Shown: one piece after another, positions 36,632 through 48,250 of the stretch
How the letters are laid out: every line of letters starts with the position of its first letter
How positions within the stretch are numbered: the stretch's first letter is position 1
Assembly: GCA_022497155.1 (NCBI GenBank)
Contig: MU385730.1
Span: forward strand, 62,001-126,000
Source: Whalleya microplaca
Lineage: Eukaryota > Ascomycota > Sordariomycetes > Xylariales > Xylariaceae
Direction: 5' to 3'
DNA: 64,000 nt
Made by a program: the position numbers and the translations under genes
Notes under the pieces: generated by a model
Databases searched by the model: none
The model's input: only the letters and a program-made list of their open reading frames with translations
What the model was told of the DNA's origin: nothing

Positions 36632-37950
36632 GATATATTTCTCGATATCGGCTAAGATTTCCGGCATTTTTAATTTTTTAATTGCCTTAACTCGATTTTT
36701 AATTATTATAATGCCGTATTTATCGACAATAAAACCAAATAGTCGAATTAATAAATAACTAAGGAAAAACCTTTTAAGCAATAGTATAAGCTTAATTTTA
36801 TAATACATATTAAATATGTTATTAAGATTTTTAATATACCCACTCTTAATATTATTATATATAACGATATTATTAATATAAGCTTTTATATAATTATTAT
36901 ATAGTCTTAGTTATTAATTTATAAATTTTTATATAAATACTAGTAAATTACAGAAACCTATTAATATTATATATAAAATTTCCAGTCCCTTTAACAATAT
37001 AACTATTATATAATATTTATACCTTTCCGCTACCGGCAGTTAGTAAAGAAATACCGATACGTCTATAATTAATATATATTTCTTACCTTTAAATTTGCGG
37101 ATAATATTATTTTAATACAGTAGTAAATAAATATCTAATACTATTACTTTATTAATAAGGCATATATTAATAATAACTCGACTTTTTCTTTTTTTATCGA
37201 CGCTTTTATATATTATAAAATAAAGATATTTAAAAGGGGTTAATTTTAATATTTAGCCTATTTTCCCCGTTTTATATATACCTTCGAATATTTTATTAAC
37301 AATAGTTTAGTTTTTAAAACCTAAAAAATATTATTTAGGCAGCTTATATATTTATTACTAATTATTATATAAGTTAACTCTTATTTTTTTATTTTCCGGT
37401 AAATCGATTATTCCTTTATTATATTATATATCTCGTTTTTATATTACCTATATTAACCGGCAGTTAAAATATAGGTTTAATATATAATAATATATACTAT
37501 TCCTAATTAACGTTTTTAAAATATTCTCGGGTCGATTTGCCCCGAACAATAGCGGCCTTTTTTTATATTTAACGTAAGGTTTTAGTTTAGCTAATTTTTA
37601 TATATTATTAATAATTAATTAGCCGGTAAAAAGTATTTTTATTATATTATCGTTAACGTTAAATTTTATAAAAAATATAAGTTTAGCTCGCTAATAAAGG
37701 TATAGTTTTTTAACTTAAAGGCTGCCGCTATTTATATTATTATAGCTTTTTTATAATATATAAAAGTAGCTATTGTTATTATAATTATTCATAATGCCTA
37801 TTTTAATATTTTAATAAAGTTTTATCGGTTTATTTATATCATTAATAAAAAATCGCTTTAATTATATTAGCGTTAATAATATTATAAAATGCGCCTGGAA
37901 ATTATATATAAAATATAAAATCTCGATTTTCGGGTAGATTTTTATAGTTA
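36632..37950 (-). pseudogene. I reverse transcriptase remnant
   Basis: The catalytic box is the complement of 36857-36880, reading YINNIVIY where YIDDIVIY is expected (both Asp now Asn or neighbouring). Downstream is the 66-codon open stretch (36808 to about 36632): MYYKIKLILLLKRFFLSYLL, then RLFGFIVDKYGI and LADIEKYIGI. This is the thumb region of a fungal Ty3/Gypsy polymerase (LFGFIVDKYG, LEKYIG motifs). The open frame's last ~14 codons come from the inserted hAT end, so it is a fusion by accident. Enzyme function is lost. Confidence 0.83.
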
Positions 37951-38059
37951 ATACATATTAGAAATATAATATAAAAAGGTACTTTTACGTTAGCTTTTAT
38001 CAATATTCGGCAGTAAGCTTTCCGTTATTATTTAATAAATATAATCGGTATAATTATAT

Positions 38060-38260
38060 TATCACATAATGCCATTATTATTATTTTATTAAGCTAATTA
38101 ATTATAACGCCGTATTTATAAATAAATTTATTTCTTAATAAAAGGTTCGATTATAATAAATCGTTATAAACCTATACTTCAATAATACATTCGCCGATAT
38201 AATTTTTATTATAACGATTTTTTTCTAATATACTAAAATCGAACTTAGCTATTTACTTTA
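38060..38260 (-). pseudogene. I protease remnant
   Basis: The - strand frame reads VYNDLL*SNLLLRNKFIYKY and GVIIN*LNKIIIMAL, resembling the end of a retroviral-type aspartic protease (LLGxDFIxKYGxVIDW...). The DTG/DSG triad was not identified. Protease would cleave the polyprotein. Confidence 0.5.
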
Positions 38261-38499
38261 AGTTAATTATATCGCTAACCCCGCCTAATTTTATACCTTT
38301 TAATAAGGTTATAAGTTTATAATTTTTAATAAAATTATCGAGCTATATTTTATTAACCAGTTTATATAATATCCCGTTATTAATATAAACTGTTGATTTT
38401 TTGCCGTAAGTAATTATTTTAATTTATATATAGGTATATTTTTTTAATAAGTTTAATTAGTTCTTTTATATCGGTTTTACTTTTATTATTTTTAATTAA

Positions 38500-40200
38500 G
38501 CAAAGTCGATTATTTCGATATTTCCGGGGTTATTTATCATTAATAAATAATTTTTGTCGATTTTTTCGACCGTTAGTTTTTTATAAATAAATTATATATT
38601 ATTTTTAATAAAAAATAGTTTTTTATTTAATTATAAGGCATTAAAGCTAGTTAAAAATAAGTAATACTTATTAACAACTTATTCGACCGATAGCTTTTAA
38701 TATATTATTTTTAACTATTTTATTTTCGGTTTTAAGGCTTTATAAATATTCGAAAAAACGTAGGTAAAACATTTATTTCGTAACGGAAATACTATATCGC
38801 ACTTTCGATAAGTCTATTTAATTAATTATTTATTATTATTATATAATATATATTAGGACGATAGGTAAAAGTTATTAATATTATATTATTACCTATTTTC
38901 TTTAATATTTTTATAATTGTTTATTATAATATAGCTATTATTATATAACTTATTTTTGTTTTTCTCGCGCTTTTTGTTTTTTTATTAGCACTAGATTTTA
39001 TTGTTTATAAAATTAAAGCTAATTTATAGTACGGACTTAATTTATTAACGCTATCGATAATATAGCTGTCGTTAGTTATAATAGCGTTTTTAATAGCCTC
39101 GGAAGTTGTTTTTACGGCTATAAAATCGGCTTTTGCCTCGGAATTAACGGGAACAATTATTTTAATTAAAGTAATAGCTATTATATTATCGATTATTTTA
39201 GTTTCGGTAGCTGTTATATTATCGGTTATTTTAGTTTCGGTAGTTTTTTTAATAAAAGTATTCGTGTCTTTAGTTTTTACAATTATTATAATTATATTTA
39301 TTAAAGCAGTAACTATTTTTATTATTCGACTAATAAGAATTATAATTATCGGTTGCTAATTTATTATTTATTAATGCTGGCTTATTTTTCTTATAAAAAT
39401 TATAGGCGGTTAATTTTTTCGGGATTAAAACCGGGATATCGATTGCTATTAAAATAGTGTTTTTATTATTATTATAAATATTAAATCCCTGGTTCTCTTA
39501 TAATACTATTTATTGATATATTCGCTAGCGTTTTTCGATATAAATTAAGTATTTATTTAATAATAGATTTATTATAAGCGGGTTAACGTAAATACGAAAT
39601 TTAGGCGTAAACGACTAGAAAATTTACGTTATATATTAACAAGTTTGCAGTATATAATACGCGCGATAAACGCAGATTATTTTTATTAACTAATTACGGA
39701 TTAATTTATTTTATAAAATATCGTTATTAAAATAAAATGCCTTATGTAATTTATTTAGTCCTTTTTTGTTTATTATTTTAATTTTTTTTAAAAAGCTTGT
39801 AGTACGCGTAATTATTATCGACTTTTATTAAAGTTTTATCGGCATTATTTAATTAGGCGGCTTATTAAATCTAGGTATCGCTTTATAGTAGTTAGTTAAA
39901 GTCCCTAATAATAATTTCCGTTTCTATATTATTAGTTTTTACGTCTTTAATTATATTAATAAATAAATATATATTTTATTAATAAACGTCCTTTCCGATA
40001 ACGATATAGTCGCTAATACTAAAAACTTAGTTTAAATTTAGGTAAAAAAATCCGATATCGAATAATCTCTAGCTATTAAATTATTTTTTATTAATAAAAA
40101 TAATTAATCTCGCGTTATATATTTTATAATTCTATTATAAATTATTTAATTAAACTTTCCTTTAATTAATCAATAGCGATAAATAATGCTATTACGTACT
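38500..40200 (-). pseudogene. I gag remnant
   Basis: The - strand between protease and the 5' end reads as Lys/Asn-rich protein. One stretch around 39400-39470 gives AIDIPVLIPKKLTAYNFYKK. A 33-bp coding duplication at 39178-39250 gives a repeated TETKIxDN unit. N-terminal text near 39950-40080 is legible but without a known domain. From 40200 to about 40650 no gene signal was seen; it should hold the 5' leader and LTR of I, but no copy of the short LTR was found. Confidence 0.5.
39178..39250 (-). repeat. 33-bp tandem duplication in I gag
   Basis: attatcgattattttagttt plus cggtagctgttat is followed by a near-identical second copy; a codon-multiple length (33 bp) is consistent with a protein repeat. 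Confidence 0.75.
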
Positions 40201-40679
40201 TTATAACTTATTATTAAGATTCCTTATTTATTATAAATAGTAGCGGTATAAGTAATAGCAGTAGGGATTAATAATTTCCTTATTAATTAGGAGTTAGCGG
40301 CAGTAATAAAAAATAATTTAAGCTCGGTAGTAGCAGTAAAAGTCTTTAATAATTTCTTTAACGCTTTCGTTAATTTTAATTTCGTTATTAATCCCGATAG
40401 TTTTAATTTTATTATCGATTTTATTATTCTTAATTACATTATTAATCCCGTTATTTTTAATTCTACTTTCGTTATTTTTAGTTTAGTTACCTTTAATTAG
40501 TTATATAAGTACTATTTAGTAGCGTTTTTATCGTCCGCGGTTTTTTTATAGATTTTTTAATTAATAAATCGGTTAATAATAGTAGGTTTTATTATTGTTT
40601 TTATAAATTTATTATGCTTTATAATATTTTATTTATTAGCTTTTAGTAGTTTCCGACCGGTGTCGGATTAATTAAATAA

Positions 40680-41960
40680 AATCCTAATAGGGTTTTTAGA
40701 CGTAAATAAGCTTATTTTATTTATATATCTTAATTTTATTATATAGCGTATTATAAAAAGTAAAAATAAAGATAAAGTAATTACCGATTTTTATTTATTA
40801 AATAAAATTATAATACCCGATAATTACTCCTTATTATTATAAGCCGAAATTATTATTTCGTTATAAAAAAATTTAAATTATAATAGTCGATATTATTAAT
40901 TTTTTTTATTAATTTACCGTTTACTATAAATTCCGAAACAAATTTATAATTATTAATTTATATAAATTAAAAAGATTTATTATAGCTATAATAAACTTTC
41001 GGAATTTTTCTACCTATATTTAACGGTTTATAAATAAATTTTTATAAGATTACTGTTATTATATAAGGGCATTTATCGACAATATTATTATTTTATCAGA
41101 TTTAAAAAAAAAGCACTTAACTTACTTAAGAACTATTTTCGGTTTATTTTAAAAACGGCATATTTTACTTTTTCCGAAAAAGTCTTTTTTAAAATATTTA
41201 TTAATTAAATTATTTAATTTTCGCATAAATACTTTAAAAATAGCTATAACTAATAAGCGCTTAACGGTTATAAACGATTAATAATTCCCTAAAAACTTTA
41301 AGTTTTTAAAAAGGTACTTAAACGCGATAAAAAATTTTCGACTTTTTATATTATTTTATACGCAGCTTTTTAAACTATTATAAAAACATAAAACGGCTTT
41401 ATTTATTAAGGATCGGAAAGACAGCAAGTTACTCCCGAAAAATTCTAATCATTATTAGGTATATATAAGATTTATATATTATAAACTTACTAAAGCCGAA
41501 ATAACTTTATTCGAAATAATATAGCAAGCGATTCGCAAATATATTATTTTATATTATTATAACCCGGGCAAAATTTTATATATATAAATAAATATATCGG
41601 TAGAATAAAGTTTCGGTATTATATTTTTTTACGTCAAAAACGGCTATAAATAAATCGTAAAGCAGCCGATATTTAAATTATAAATCGAATTAATTATATT
41701 TTTAAATCGGAGTTTATTATAAGCGGAAACGCAATATAGGTTTTCCGAATTAAAAGTAGCTTATATTATATAAGCTGCGAGACATTTATATATAACGCTA
41801 AAGGCTTATAAATATTTCATAATTATTTTTATCGATTATTCCGTAGTTAAGGGTATTTTTAATTAGATATTTTTAAATATTTCGTTTTTTAATCGCGTTA
41901 ATCACCGGCTTATAAATATATTAATTTATTTATTATAATATAGCTTTTAAATATATTATA
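40680..41960 (+). pseudogene. E2 reverse transcriptase and RNase H remnant
   Basis: The active site at 41072-41101 reads FIDNIIILSD (FIDDIIIFSD expected). It is followed by LKKKHLTYLRTIFGLF, then a LLIKLFNFRINT-like block matching LLGFxIDA. RNase H follows to about 41.95 kb. It includes INKYIGRIKFRYYIF near 41590 (the D(A/V)SxxGFGxxxF region, degraded) and YRLFRS at about 41835 (TDHS). Same family as E3 47.1-48.2 kb on the other strand. The frame is stopped many times. Confidence 0.8.
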
Positions 41961-41964
41961 TTCC

Positions 41965-42192
41965 AGTTACGGAAGGTACGTACCAGGCGCATAGACCACC
42001 TATTGCTACGTACTCCCGTATGTTAATCAGCAACGGCACGGCAGAATGGTCACCGCCCGGTGGGACACCCGGCTTAAGTTTTCTAAGCAATTCCCATAGT
42101 TTAAAATAGCTTTCCTCCCCATCTATTTGTAAATATACAATTAGTACCTATACTAAAGCCCTGCCTCTAGCTATAGTAGTCCAGGCGTGAGT
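41965..42192 (+). repeat. Solo LTR of family C in E2
   Basis: 228 bp, agttacggaagg...gcgtgagt, flanked by exact attcc (41960-41964 and 42193-42197). E2 sequence on both sides is contiguous in E3 (about 46440-46460), which proves a clean insertion. It is almost unRIPed: tgttaatcagcaacggcacggcagaatgg is retained in full. Confidence 0.95.
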
Positions 42193-42197
42193 ATTCC

Positions 42198-43785
42198 TAA
42201 TAAAATTAACTACATTTTAAATACTTTTAGTTATTTTTTAGCTATTAGAAATATAATTAGTATAAATAATAAGCTAAAATAATCCGATAAAAACCCCGTT
42301 TTTAATTAAATATAGTTTGCCGCAAATAAAGCTATTATAAATAATGCGATACGTTAGTATTTTATAAACGCGTATTAAAAAAATACCAAATATAAACGTA
42401 TTATCGATATTATAAAAAATAACGAGAACGTTATTTTTTTTTAAACCCGGGTATTTATTTATTATTATCGATAAATTATTATATAATATCGATAAGCGTA
42501 AAAAGTATCGATTATATATATTTTTCGGTATAATTAAAGAATTTTTAAAAATAATATATTAGTAAATTAATACGGGGCCCTACGGGCCCTTGCCCCTTAG
42601 GGCTAGCTTAGCTTAAATAAAATAAAGTAAATAAGGAAAATAAAAGATCCCAAGCATTTAAGTGGCAGCTCCGCTGCCACCTAAATGTTAAATCTTTATT
42701 TTTTATATAATATACTACTTCATCCCATATTATTCGTATTATAAATATTACTAAAAATTAAAATAAATACTTAAAAAACTTAATAAATATATAATTACGC
42801 GTAAATTATACTTAACTAAAACATATATTAAATATTACCTAATATACGATATATATAAAACTAGCCGAAATAAACTTTCCGGTAATTATTAACTAATTAA
42901 GCTTTTTAGTTTATTGCTTATATACATTATTATAATAAATTCTATTTTAAAATTCCCGAAAGTGTTAATAAAAAATATATTTTAGAAATTAAAAAAACTA
43001 ATAAAAAATATTACGATACGTTAATAATAGTTATATACGTTACGTTAAAACGTATATTTTTTATTCCCGGAAATAAAAAGTATACGGCGAAAAATTAAGG
43101 CGTAATTCTTATTAAATAATTATTTTTATCCGATTAAAAAATATTATTTAAAATTATTTTTAATTAAGATAAAAAATTTATTTTAAAATTTTAGACAGGG
43201 TTTTAAAAAAAGATCGGAATAAAGTTATTAATAATTACGGTATATTACCCGTAAAATAATAAGTTATTTAAATATAAAAATTAAATAGTAAAAATTGCTT
43301 TTTAATATTATTATTTTAAGAATTTTAAATTTAATTAAATAAATATATTACCGGTATTATAATAAAACCTTAATAGCATATATAGTAATTTGACTAAATC
43401 TTTTATATATAAAATGTTTTCTAAATTTAAGCGTTTTAAATTAAATGATTTATTTATTACTACTAATAATTCCCGACGTTATAAAAATATCCGATTTTTG
43501 CGTAAATATATTTATAAAAACGCCGAATTATTTATAGATTTCGTAATTTTACGAGCTAAAAAGTTATATAATTAAAAATATAAGCTGATAAAATTTAAAA
43601 AAGAAAATAAAGTATATTTTAAATTATATAACGGGTATAACCTTTTTAATAAACCTAATAAAAACTATTATCATAACATGTCGGGCTATATAAAGTAATT
43701 AAAAAAATAAGGCGTAATGTTTATAAATTAAACTTTAAAAAAATATCGATATTTACTTAGTTATTTTAATTATATATTTATTTTT
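42198..43785 (+). pseudogene. E2 integrase remnant
   Basis: Collinear with E3 46440-44990. The 61-codon open stretch at 43390-43575 is a genuine in-frame relic, not a shadow. It runs from SFIYKMFSKFKRFKLNDLF through SRRYKNIRFLRKYIYKNAEL to FVILRAKKLYN, the helix before the GPY/F module. It is followed by KIYFKLYNGYNLFNKPNKNY, matching VYLKLHNGYxLPxKPxKKY. The same frame can be read in E3. Integrase joins cDNA to the target. It is broken by two solo LTRs and many stops. Confidence 0.78.
42568..42741 (+). repeat. Solo LTR of family E, copy 1 in E2
   Basis: 174 bp, flanked by exact taaat (42563-42567 and 42742-42746); E2 text continues across it relative to E3. It keeps the LTR hairpin almost perfectly: 42655-42687 is a 15-bp stem (one mismatch) around a 3-base loop. 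The 3' end differs somewhat from the other copies. Confidence 0.9.
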
Positions 43786-43790
43786 AAGAC

Positions 43791-43964
43791 TAAAAAGGGT
43801 TGTTATAAGGTAGTAGTGTATATTGTAAAATAGATAAAGATTTAGCATTTAAGTTATAACAGAGCTGCAATCTTAAATGTTTAAGATCTCTTATCTTTTT
43901 TATTTACTATTTTATTTTATTTAATTTAAGCTAGTTCGAAGGGCCCCTTCGGGGCCCTGTATTG
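43791..43964 (-). repeat. Solo LTR of family E, copy 2 in E2
   Basis: 174 bp, reverse orientation, flanked by exact aagac (43786-43790 and 43965-43969). It contains the palindrome agggccccttcggggccct (43940-43958). Self-insertion: a family-E LTR sits inside a family-E element. Confidence 0.92.
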
Positions 43965-44399
43965 AAGACTTAATAATAAAGATTTTTTTTATTATATAAA
44001 ATTTCGGCTTAGACTAATTGTTTTTAATTAAGATAAAAATCCGGATATTACATTTATATTTAAAATAAAGGTAATTTTTAATTATCGAATTAATTGTTGT
44101 CAAAATAGTTATAACTATTTAATTAAATAAAAAGGCTATAAATATAATAATAATAGCTGGAAACTTAAGAAAGAATTACGTAAAAAAGTTTTTTTCGAGC
44201 TAATAAATAAGTATTAGTAATAGCAAATTAAAAGAAAACTAGTTATTGCGTTGAAATAAAAAAAATATTAAAAATAAAAATCCTTTTAAGCGAAAAAAAG
44301 GTCGTTTTTATAAAAACTTATAAATATTTATAAACTAGATTTATTAGATTAAAATAAGGCTATTAAAGATAATGGAGTTTTTTTTTGTCTTACGGCATT

Positions 44400-44445
44400 T
44401 AATATAAGGCCCCGAAAAGGCCCTCTAAATTAGCTTAAATTAAAT
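44400..44445 (+). repeat. Truncated 3' LTR of E2
   Basis: The first 46 bp of the E LTR, starting taatataaggcccc. It stops where E3 begins; the last bases taaat (44441-44445) are the presumed left target duplication of E3. Confidence 0.82.
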
Positions 44446-44619
44446 TGAAAAGGGTTGTTATAAGGTAGTAATATATATTATAAAATCGATAGAAATCTAG
44501 CATTTAAGTTATAGCGGAGCTATAATCCTAAATGCTTAGAATCTTTTATTTATTTTATTTATTATTTTATTTTATCTAATTTAAGTTAGTTCGGAAGGCC
44601 CTTCCGGGGCACTATATCA
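44446..44619 (-). repeat. 3' LTR of E3
   Basis: 174 bp, + strand tgaaaagggttg...cactatatca, with canonical TG...CA ends. Hairpin words catttaagttatagcggag/ctataatcctaaatg remain recognisable. Confidence 0.88.
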
Positions 44620-44639
44620 AATGTTGCGGGACAAAAGAA

Positions 44640-46869
44640 ACTCCATTATTTTTAATAGCCTTATTTTAATCTAACAGATTTAATTCTTAAATATTTACGG
44701 GTTTTTATAAGGCCGTCTTCTTTTTTGCTTAAAAGGTTTCTTATTTATAGCGCCCTTTTCTTCTGATATAATAGCAGGTCTTCCTCCCATTTGCCGTTAC
44801 TAATACTCGTTTATTAATTTAAAAAAACCTTTTTTTTGTCATTTTTTCTCAGGTTTTCAGCTATTATTATTATATCCGTAACCTTTTTATTTAATTAAAT
44901 AATCGTAACTATTTTTATAACGATTAAATCTATAATTAAGGATTACTTTTATTTTAAATATAAATATTATGTCCGGGTCTTTGTCCTAATTAAAGACAAC
45001 CGGTCTAAGCAAAAAGCTTATATAATAAAAAGGGTCTTTACTATTAAAACCGGGAGATAAATATATAATTAAAATAACTGGGTAAATATTAATACTTTTT
45101 CTAAAGTCTAGTTTATAAGTATTACGCCTTATTTGCTTAATTACCGTATATAATTTAACGCGTTATTACGTTAGCTTTTTCCCAGGTTTACCCGGAAGGT
45201 TATATCTGTTATATAATTTAAGATATACCTTATTTCTTTTTTTAAATTCTATTAGCTTATATTTTTAATTATACAATTTTTTAATTTATAAAATTACGAA
45301 ATTTATAAATAGCTCGGCGTTTTTATAAATATATTCGCGTAAAAATCGGATGTTTTTATAACGTCGGAAATTGTTTAAGGTTATAAACAAGTCGTTCGAT
45401 TTAAGGAGCTTAAATCTAAAGAATATTTTATATATAAAAGATTTAATCGAATTGTTATATACGTTATTAAAGTTTTATTATAATATTAGTAATATGTCTA
45501 TTTAATTAAGTTTAAAATTCTTAAAATAATAATATCGAAAAGTAATTTCTATTATTTAATTCTTGCGTTTAAATAATTTATTATTTTATAAATAATACGC
45601 TATAGTTATTAATAATTTAATTCCGATTCCTTTTTAAAATTCTATCTAAAATTTTAAAGTAAATTTCCTATCCCGATCGGAAATAATCTTAGATAGTATT
45701 CCTTAATCGGATAAAAATAGTTATTTTGTAAGAACTATGCCCTAATCCTCTGCCGTATACTTTTTATTTCCGGGAATAAAAAGCGTACGTTTTAATATAG
45801 CGTATATAATTATTATTAACGTATCGTAATATTCCTTATTAATTCCTTCCAGCTTTTAAGGTATATTTTTTACTAATACTTTTAAGAGTCTTAAAATAAA
45901 ATCTATTATAATAGTACGTATAAGTAATAAATTAAAGGGCCTAATTAATTAATAATCGCCGGAAGGCTTCTCTCGGCTAGTTTTATATATATTGTATATT
46001 AAGTAATACTTAATATATTTTTTAGCTAAATATAATTTACGCGTAATTATGTATCCGTTAAGCTTCTTAAATATTTATTTTAATCCTTAGTAATATTTAC
46101 TATTGTACGCTATTTTTAGGAATTCTTTAATTATACCGAACGGTATATATAACCGATATTCTCTACGTTAATCGATATTATATAATAACTTATCGATAAT
46201 AATAAATAAATACCCGGGTTTAAAAAACGTAATAACGTTTTTATTATCCTTTATAGCGTTAATAATCTTTTTATATTTAATATTTTTTAATACATATCTA
46301 TAAAACGCTACCGTATTATATTATTTATAATAGCCTTACTTATAATAAACTATACTTAATTTAAAACCGGTTTTTTATCGGATTTTTTTAATTTCTTGTC
46401 GGTATCGGCTATATTTTTAATAGCTAAAAAGCGATTAAAAATATCTGGGACATAATTAATTTTGCTAGGAATATAATATATTTAAAAGCTATATTATAAT
46501 AAATATATTAATATATTTATAAATTAGCAATTGGCGCAATTAAAAACCGAAATATTTAAAGATATTTAATCGAAAATACTTTTAGTTATGGAATAATCGG
46601 TAAAAATAACTATAGAATACTTATAAGCTTTTAACGTTATACACAAACGCCTCGTAGTTTACATAATATAAGCCATTTTTAATTCGGAAAGTCTATACTA
46701 CATTTCTGCCTATAATAAGCTTTTATTTAAAAATATAATTAATTCGATTTATAATCTAGGTATTGGTTACCTTATAACTTACTTATAGCCGACTTTAATA
46801 TAAAAAAATATAATACCGAAGCCGCACTTTATTAATATATTTATTTATATATATAAAACCTTACCCGGG
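44640..46869 (-). pseudogene. E3 integrase and RNase H end remnant
   Basis: The complement is collinear with E2 42198-44397 and 41600-41960. Integrase C-terminal text (NIRFLREYIYKNAELF) is near 45300-45360 and the pre-GPY/F module near 45200. Upstream parts to 46860 correspond to RNase H after the active site. Stops are frequent. No chromodomain is visible between this and the LTR; the remaining ~400 bp next to the LTR read as a Lys-rich tail (44640-45060). Confidence 0.72.
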
Positions 46870-47060
46870 TGTGAAAGGCCGTCACGCCAAGATGCAATTT
46901 TGTGATGCTAAATAAGTGTTTATTTTCTAACTAAAGAAGAAAAGAAAATCAAGAAGGTATATCGGCACAGCTCGAGAGCATTTATACTAGCTCTCGAGAG
47001 CTGTGCTGCCATATCGGCTTATGATCGCCGATATTCCCCACTACGGCACAGCCCATTACA
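46870..47060. repeat. 191-bp unRIPed solo LTR or TRIM in E3 RNase H
   Basis: Starts tgtgaaaggcc and ends cccattaca, with 5-bp duplication ccggg on both sides (46865-46869 and 47061-47065). E2 shows the empty site (about 41565-41580). Ends are TGT...ACA. Inside, 46974-47010 is an imperfect palindrome built on gctcgagagc/gctctcgagagc. No other copy in the window. Composition is normal, so it is either recent or was never duplicated above the RIP threshold. Confidence 0.9.
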
Positions 47061-47065
47061 CCGGG

Positions 47066-48250
47066 TTATAATAATATAGTATAATATACTTGCGGATTAC
47101 TTATTACACAGCTTTAAATAAAGCCATTTCGGCCTTAATTAGTTCGTAATATATAAATCTTATATACGCCTAATAATAACTAGAGTTTTTCGGAAATAAT
47201 CTATTATTTTTTTAACCCTTAGTAAATAAAGCTATTTTCCTTTTTTATAATAATTTAAAAAGCTGTATATAATACGGTATAAACGGTTGAAAAAACTTTA
47301 TCGCGCTTAAGTATCTTTTTAAAAACTTAAGGTTTTTTAAAAATTACTAATCGCTTATAACCGTTAAGCGCTCGTTTATTATAGCTAGTTCTAAAGCATT
47401 TATGTAAAAACCGAGCAGCTTAATTAATAAATACTTTAAAAAAAACTTCTTTAAGGAAAATAAAATACGTTATTTTTAAAATAAACCGAAAATAATTTTT
47501 AAATAAGCTAAATATTCCTTTTTCAAGTCCGAAAAAATAATAATGTCGTTAATAAATACCTTTATATAATAACGGTACTTTCGCAAAAGCTTATTTATAA
47601 ATCGTTAGATATAAGCAGGGAAATTCCGAAAGCTTATTATAGCTATAATAAATCTTTTTAATTTATGTAAACTAATAATTATAAATCTATCTCGAAACTT
47701 ATAATAAATAGCAAATTAATAAAAAAAATTAGTAGCGTTAATTATTATAACTTAAGCCTTTTCTTATAATAAAATAATAATCTCGGTTTATAATAATAAA
47801 AAGTAATTATCGGGTATTATAACCTTATTTAACGGGCGGAAATCGGCGATTACCTTACCCTTACTTTCACCTTTTATAATACGCTATATAATAAAAATAA
47901 AATACGTAAATAGCGTAAATTTGTCTACTTATTTTATACGCCCTTAATTATATAACCTTCCGTATATTTTATTTAAAATCTTTATATCCTTTTTACTTAA
48001 AAAATAAAAGCGACTATTTAATTTATAATTTTACTATCTGTTTATTAAAAATATTTTTATTTATTTATTTTTTAAAATATTAATAATACCTTAGTCCTTT
48101 TAAATCTCGGGAAATTTATTAATAATTTATAATACGTCCTTAGCTATTTGCTTATCGGCGCTATATATGTAATAACTTAAATTTATTTTAATCTTTAATA
48201 AGTTAGTTAATTTATAAATGTTTAAAGTTAAATATAGCTCGGGAATTCTT
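47066..48250 (-). pseudogene. E3 reverse transcriptase remnant
   Basis: The complement of about 47527-47557 reads FINDIIIFSDLKK (FIDDIIIFSD expected), followed by EYLAYLKIIFGLF. Downstream (toward 47340) the LLGFYINALELAITNKRLTV block matches LLGFxIDALGxATTxERLxA. Upstream near 48050-48130, KFPEI*KD*GIINI corresponds to the conserved segment before the polymerase fingers in this clade. It was the polymerase of the element. The first active-site Asp is lost. Confidence 0.85.

Larger units (their letters stand above)
5413..40640 (-). mobile_element. Element I: large chromodomain Ty3/Gypsy element carrying several later insertions
   Basis: This is a - strand element in the order gag (39-40 kb), protease (38.1 kb), reverse transcriptase (36.6-37.9 kb), RNase H (35.03-35.44 kb plus 20.0-20.42 kb), integrase (18.7-20 kb), chromodomain (18.5 kb), then an unusual ~3-kb tail, polypurine tract and 3' LTR (15.17-15.22 kb plus 5.41-5.47 kb). 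The pieces are separated by D1, a solo LTR H, C and a hAT element. The reading across each junction is collinear: RNase H text ends at the C target duplication ctatc/ttatc and resumes on the other side, and the RT-RNase H linker resumes across the hAT element. No 5' LTR was recognised near 40.6 kb, so the right boundary is approximate and may be a deletion. Confidence 0.72.
40650..44445 (+). mobile_element. Element E2: 3' half of a family-E Ty3/Gypsy element
   Basis: Collinear with the complement of E3 from about 48000 down to 44620: reverse transcriptase, RNase H, integrase and the start of the 3' LTR. Three solo LTRs are inserted (41965-42192, 42568-42741, 43791-43964), each with a 5-bp duplication. 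The E2 text continues across every one of them when compared with E3. The 3' LTR is cut after 46 bp by E3. The 5' boundary with element I is blurred. Confidence 0.8.

Noticed and set aside
36581..36808. 75-codon open frame as an intact gene
   Set aside because: Most of it is reverse transcriptase thumb of element I and the last codons are the end of the inserted hAT element.
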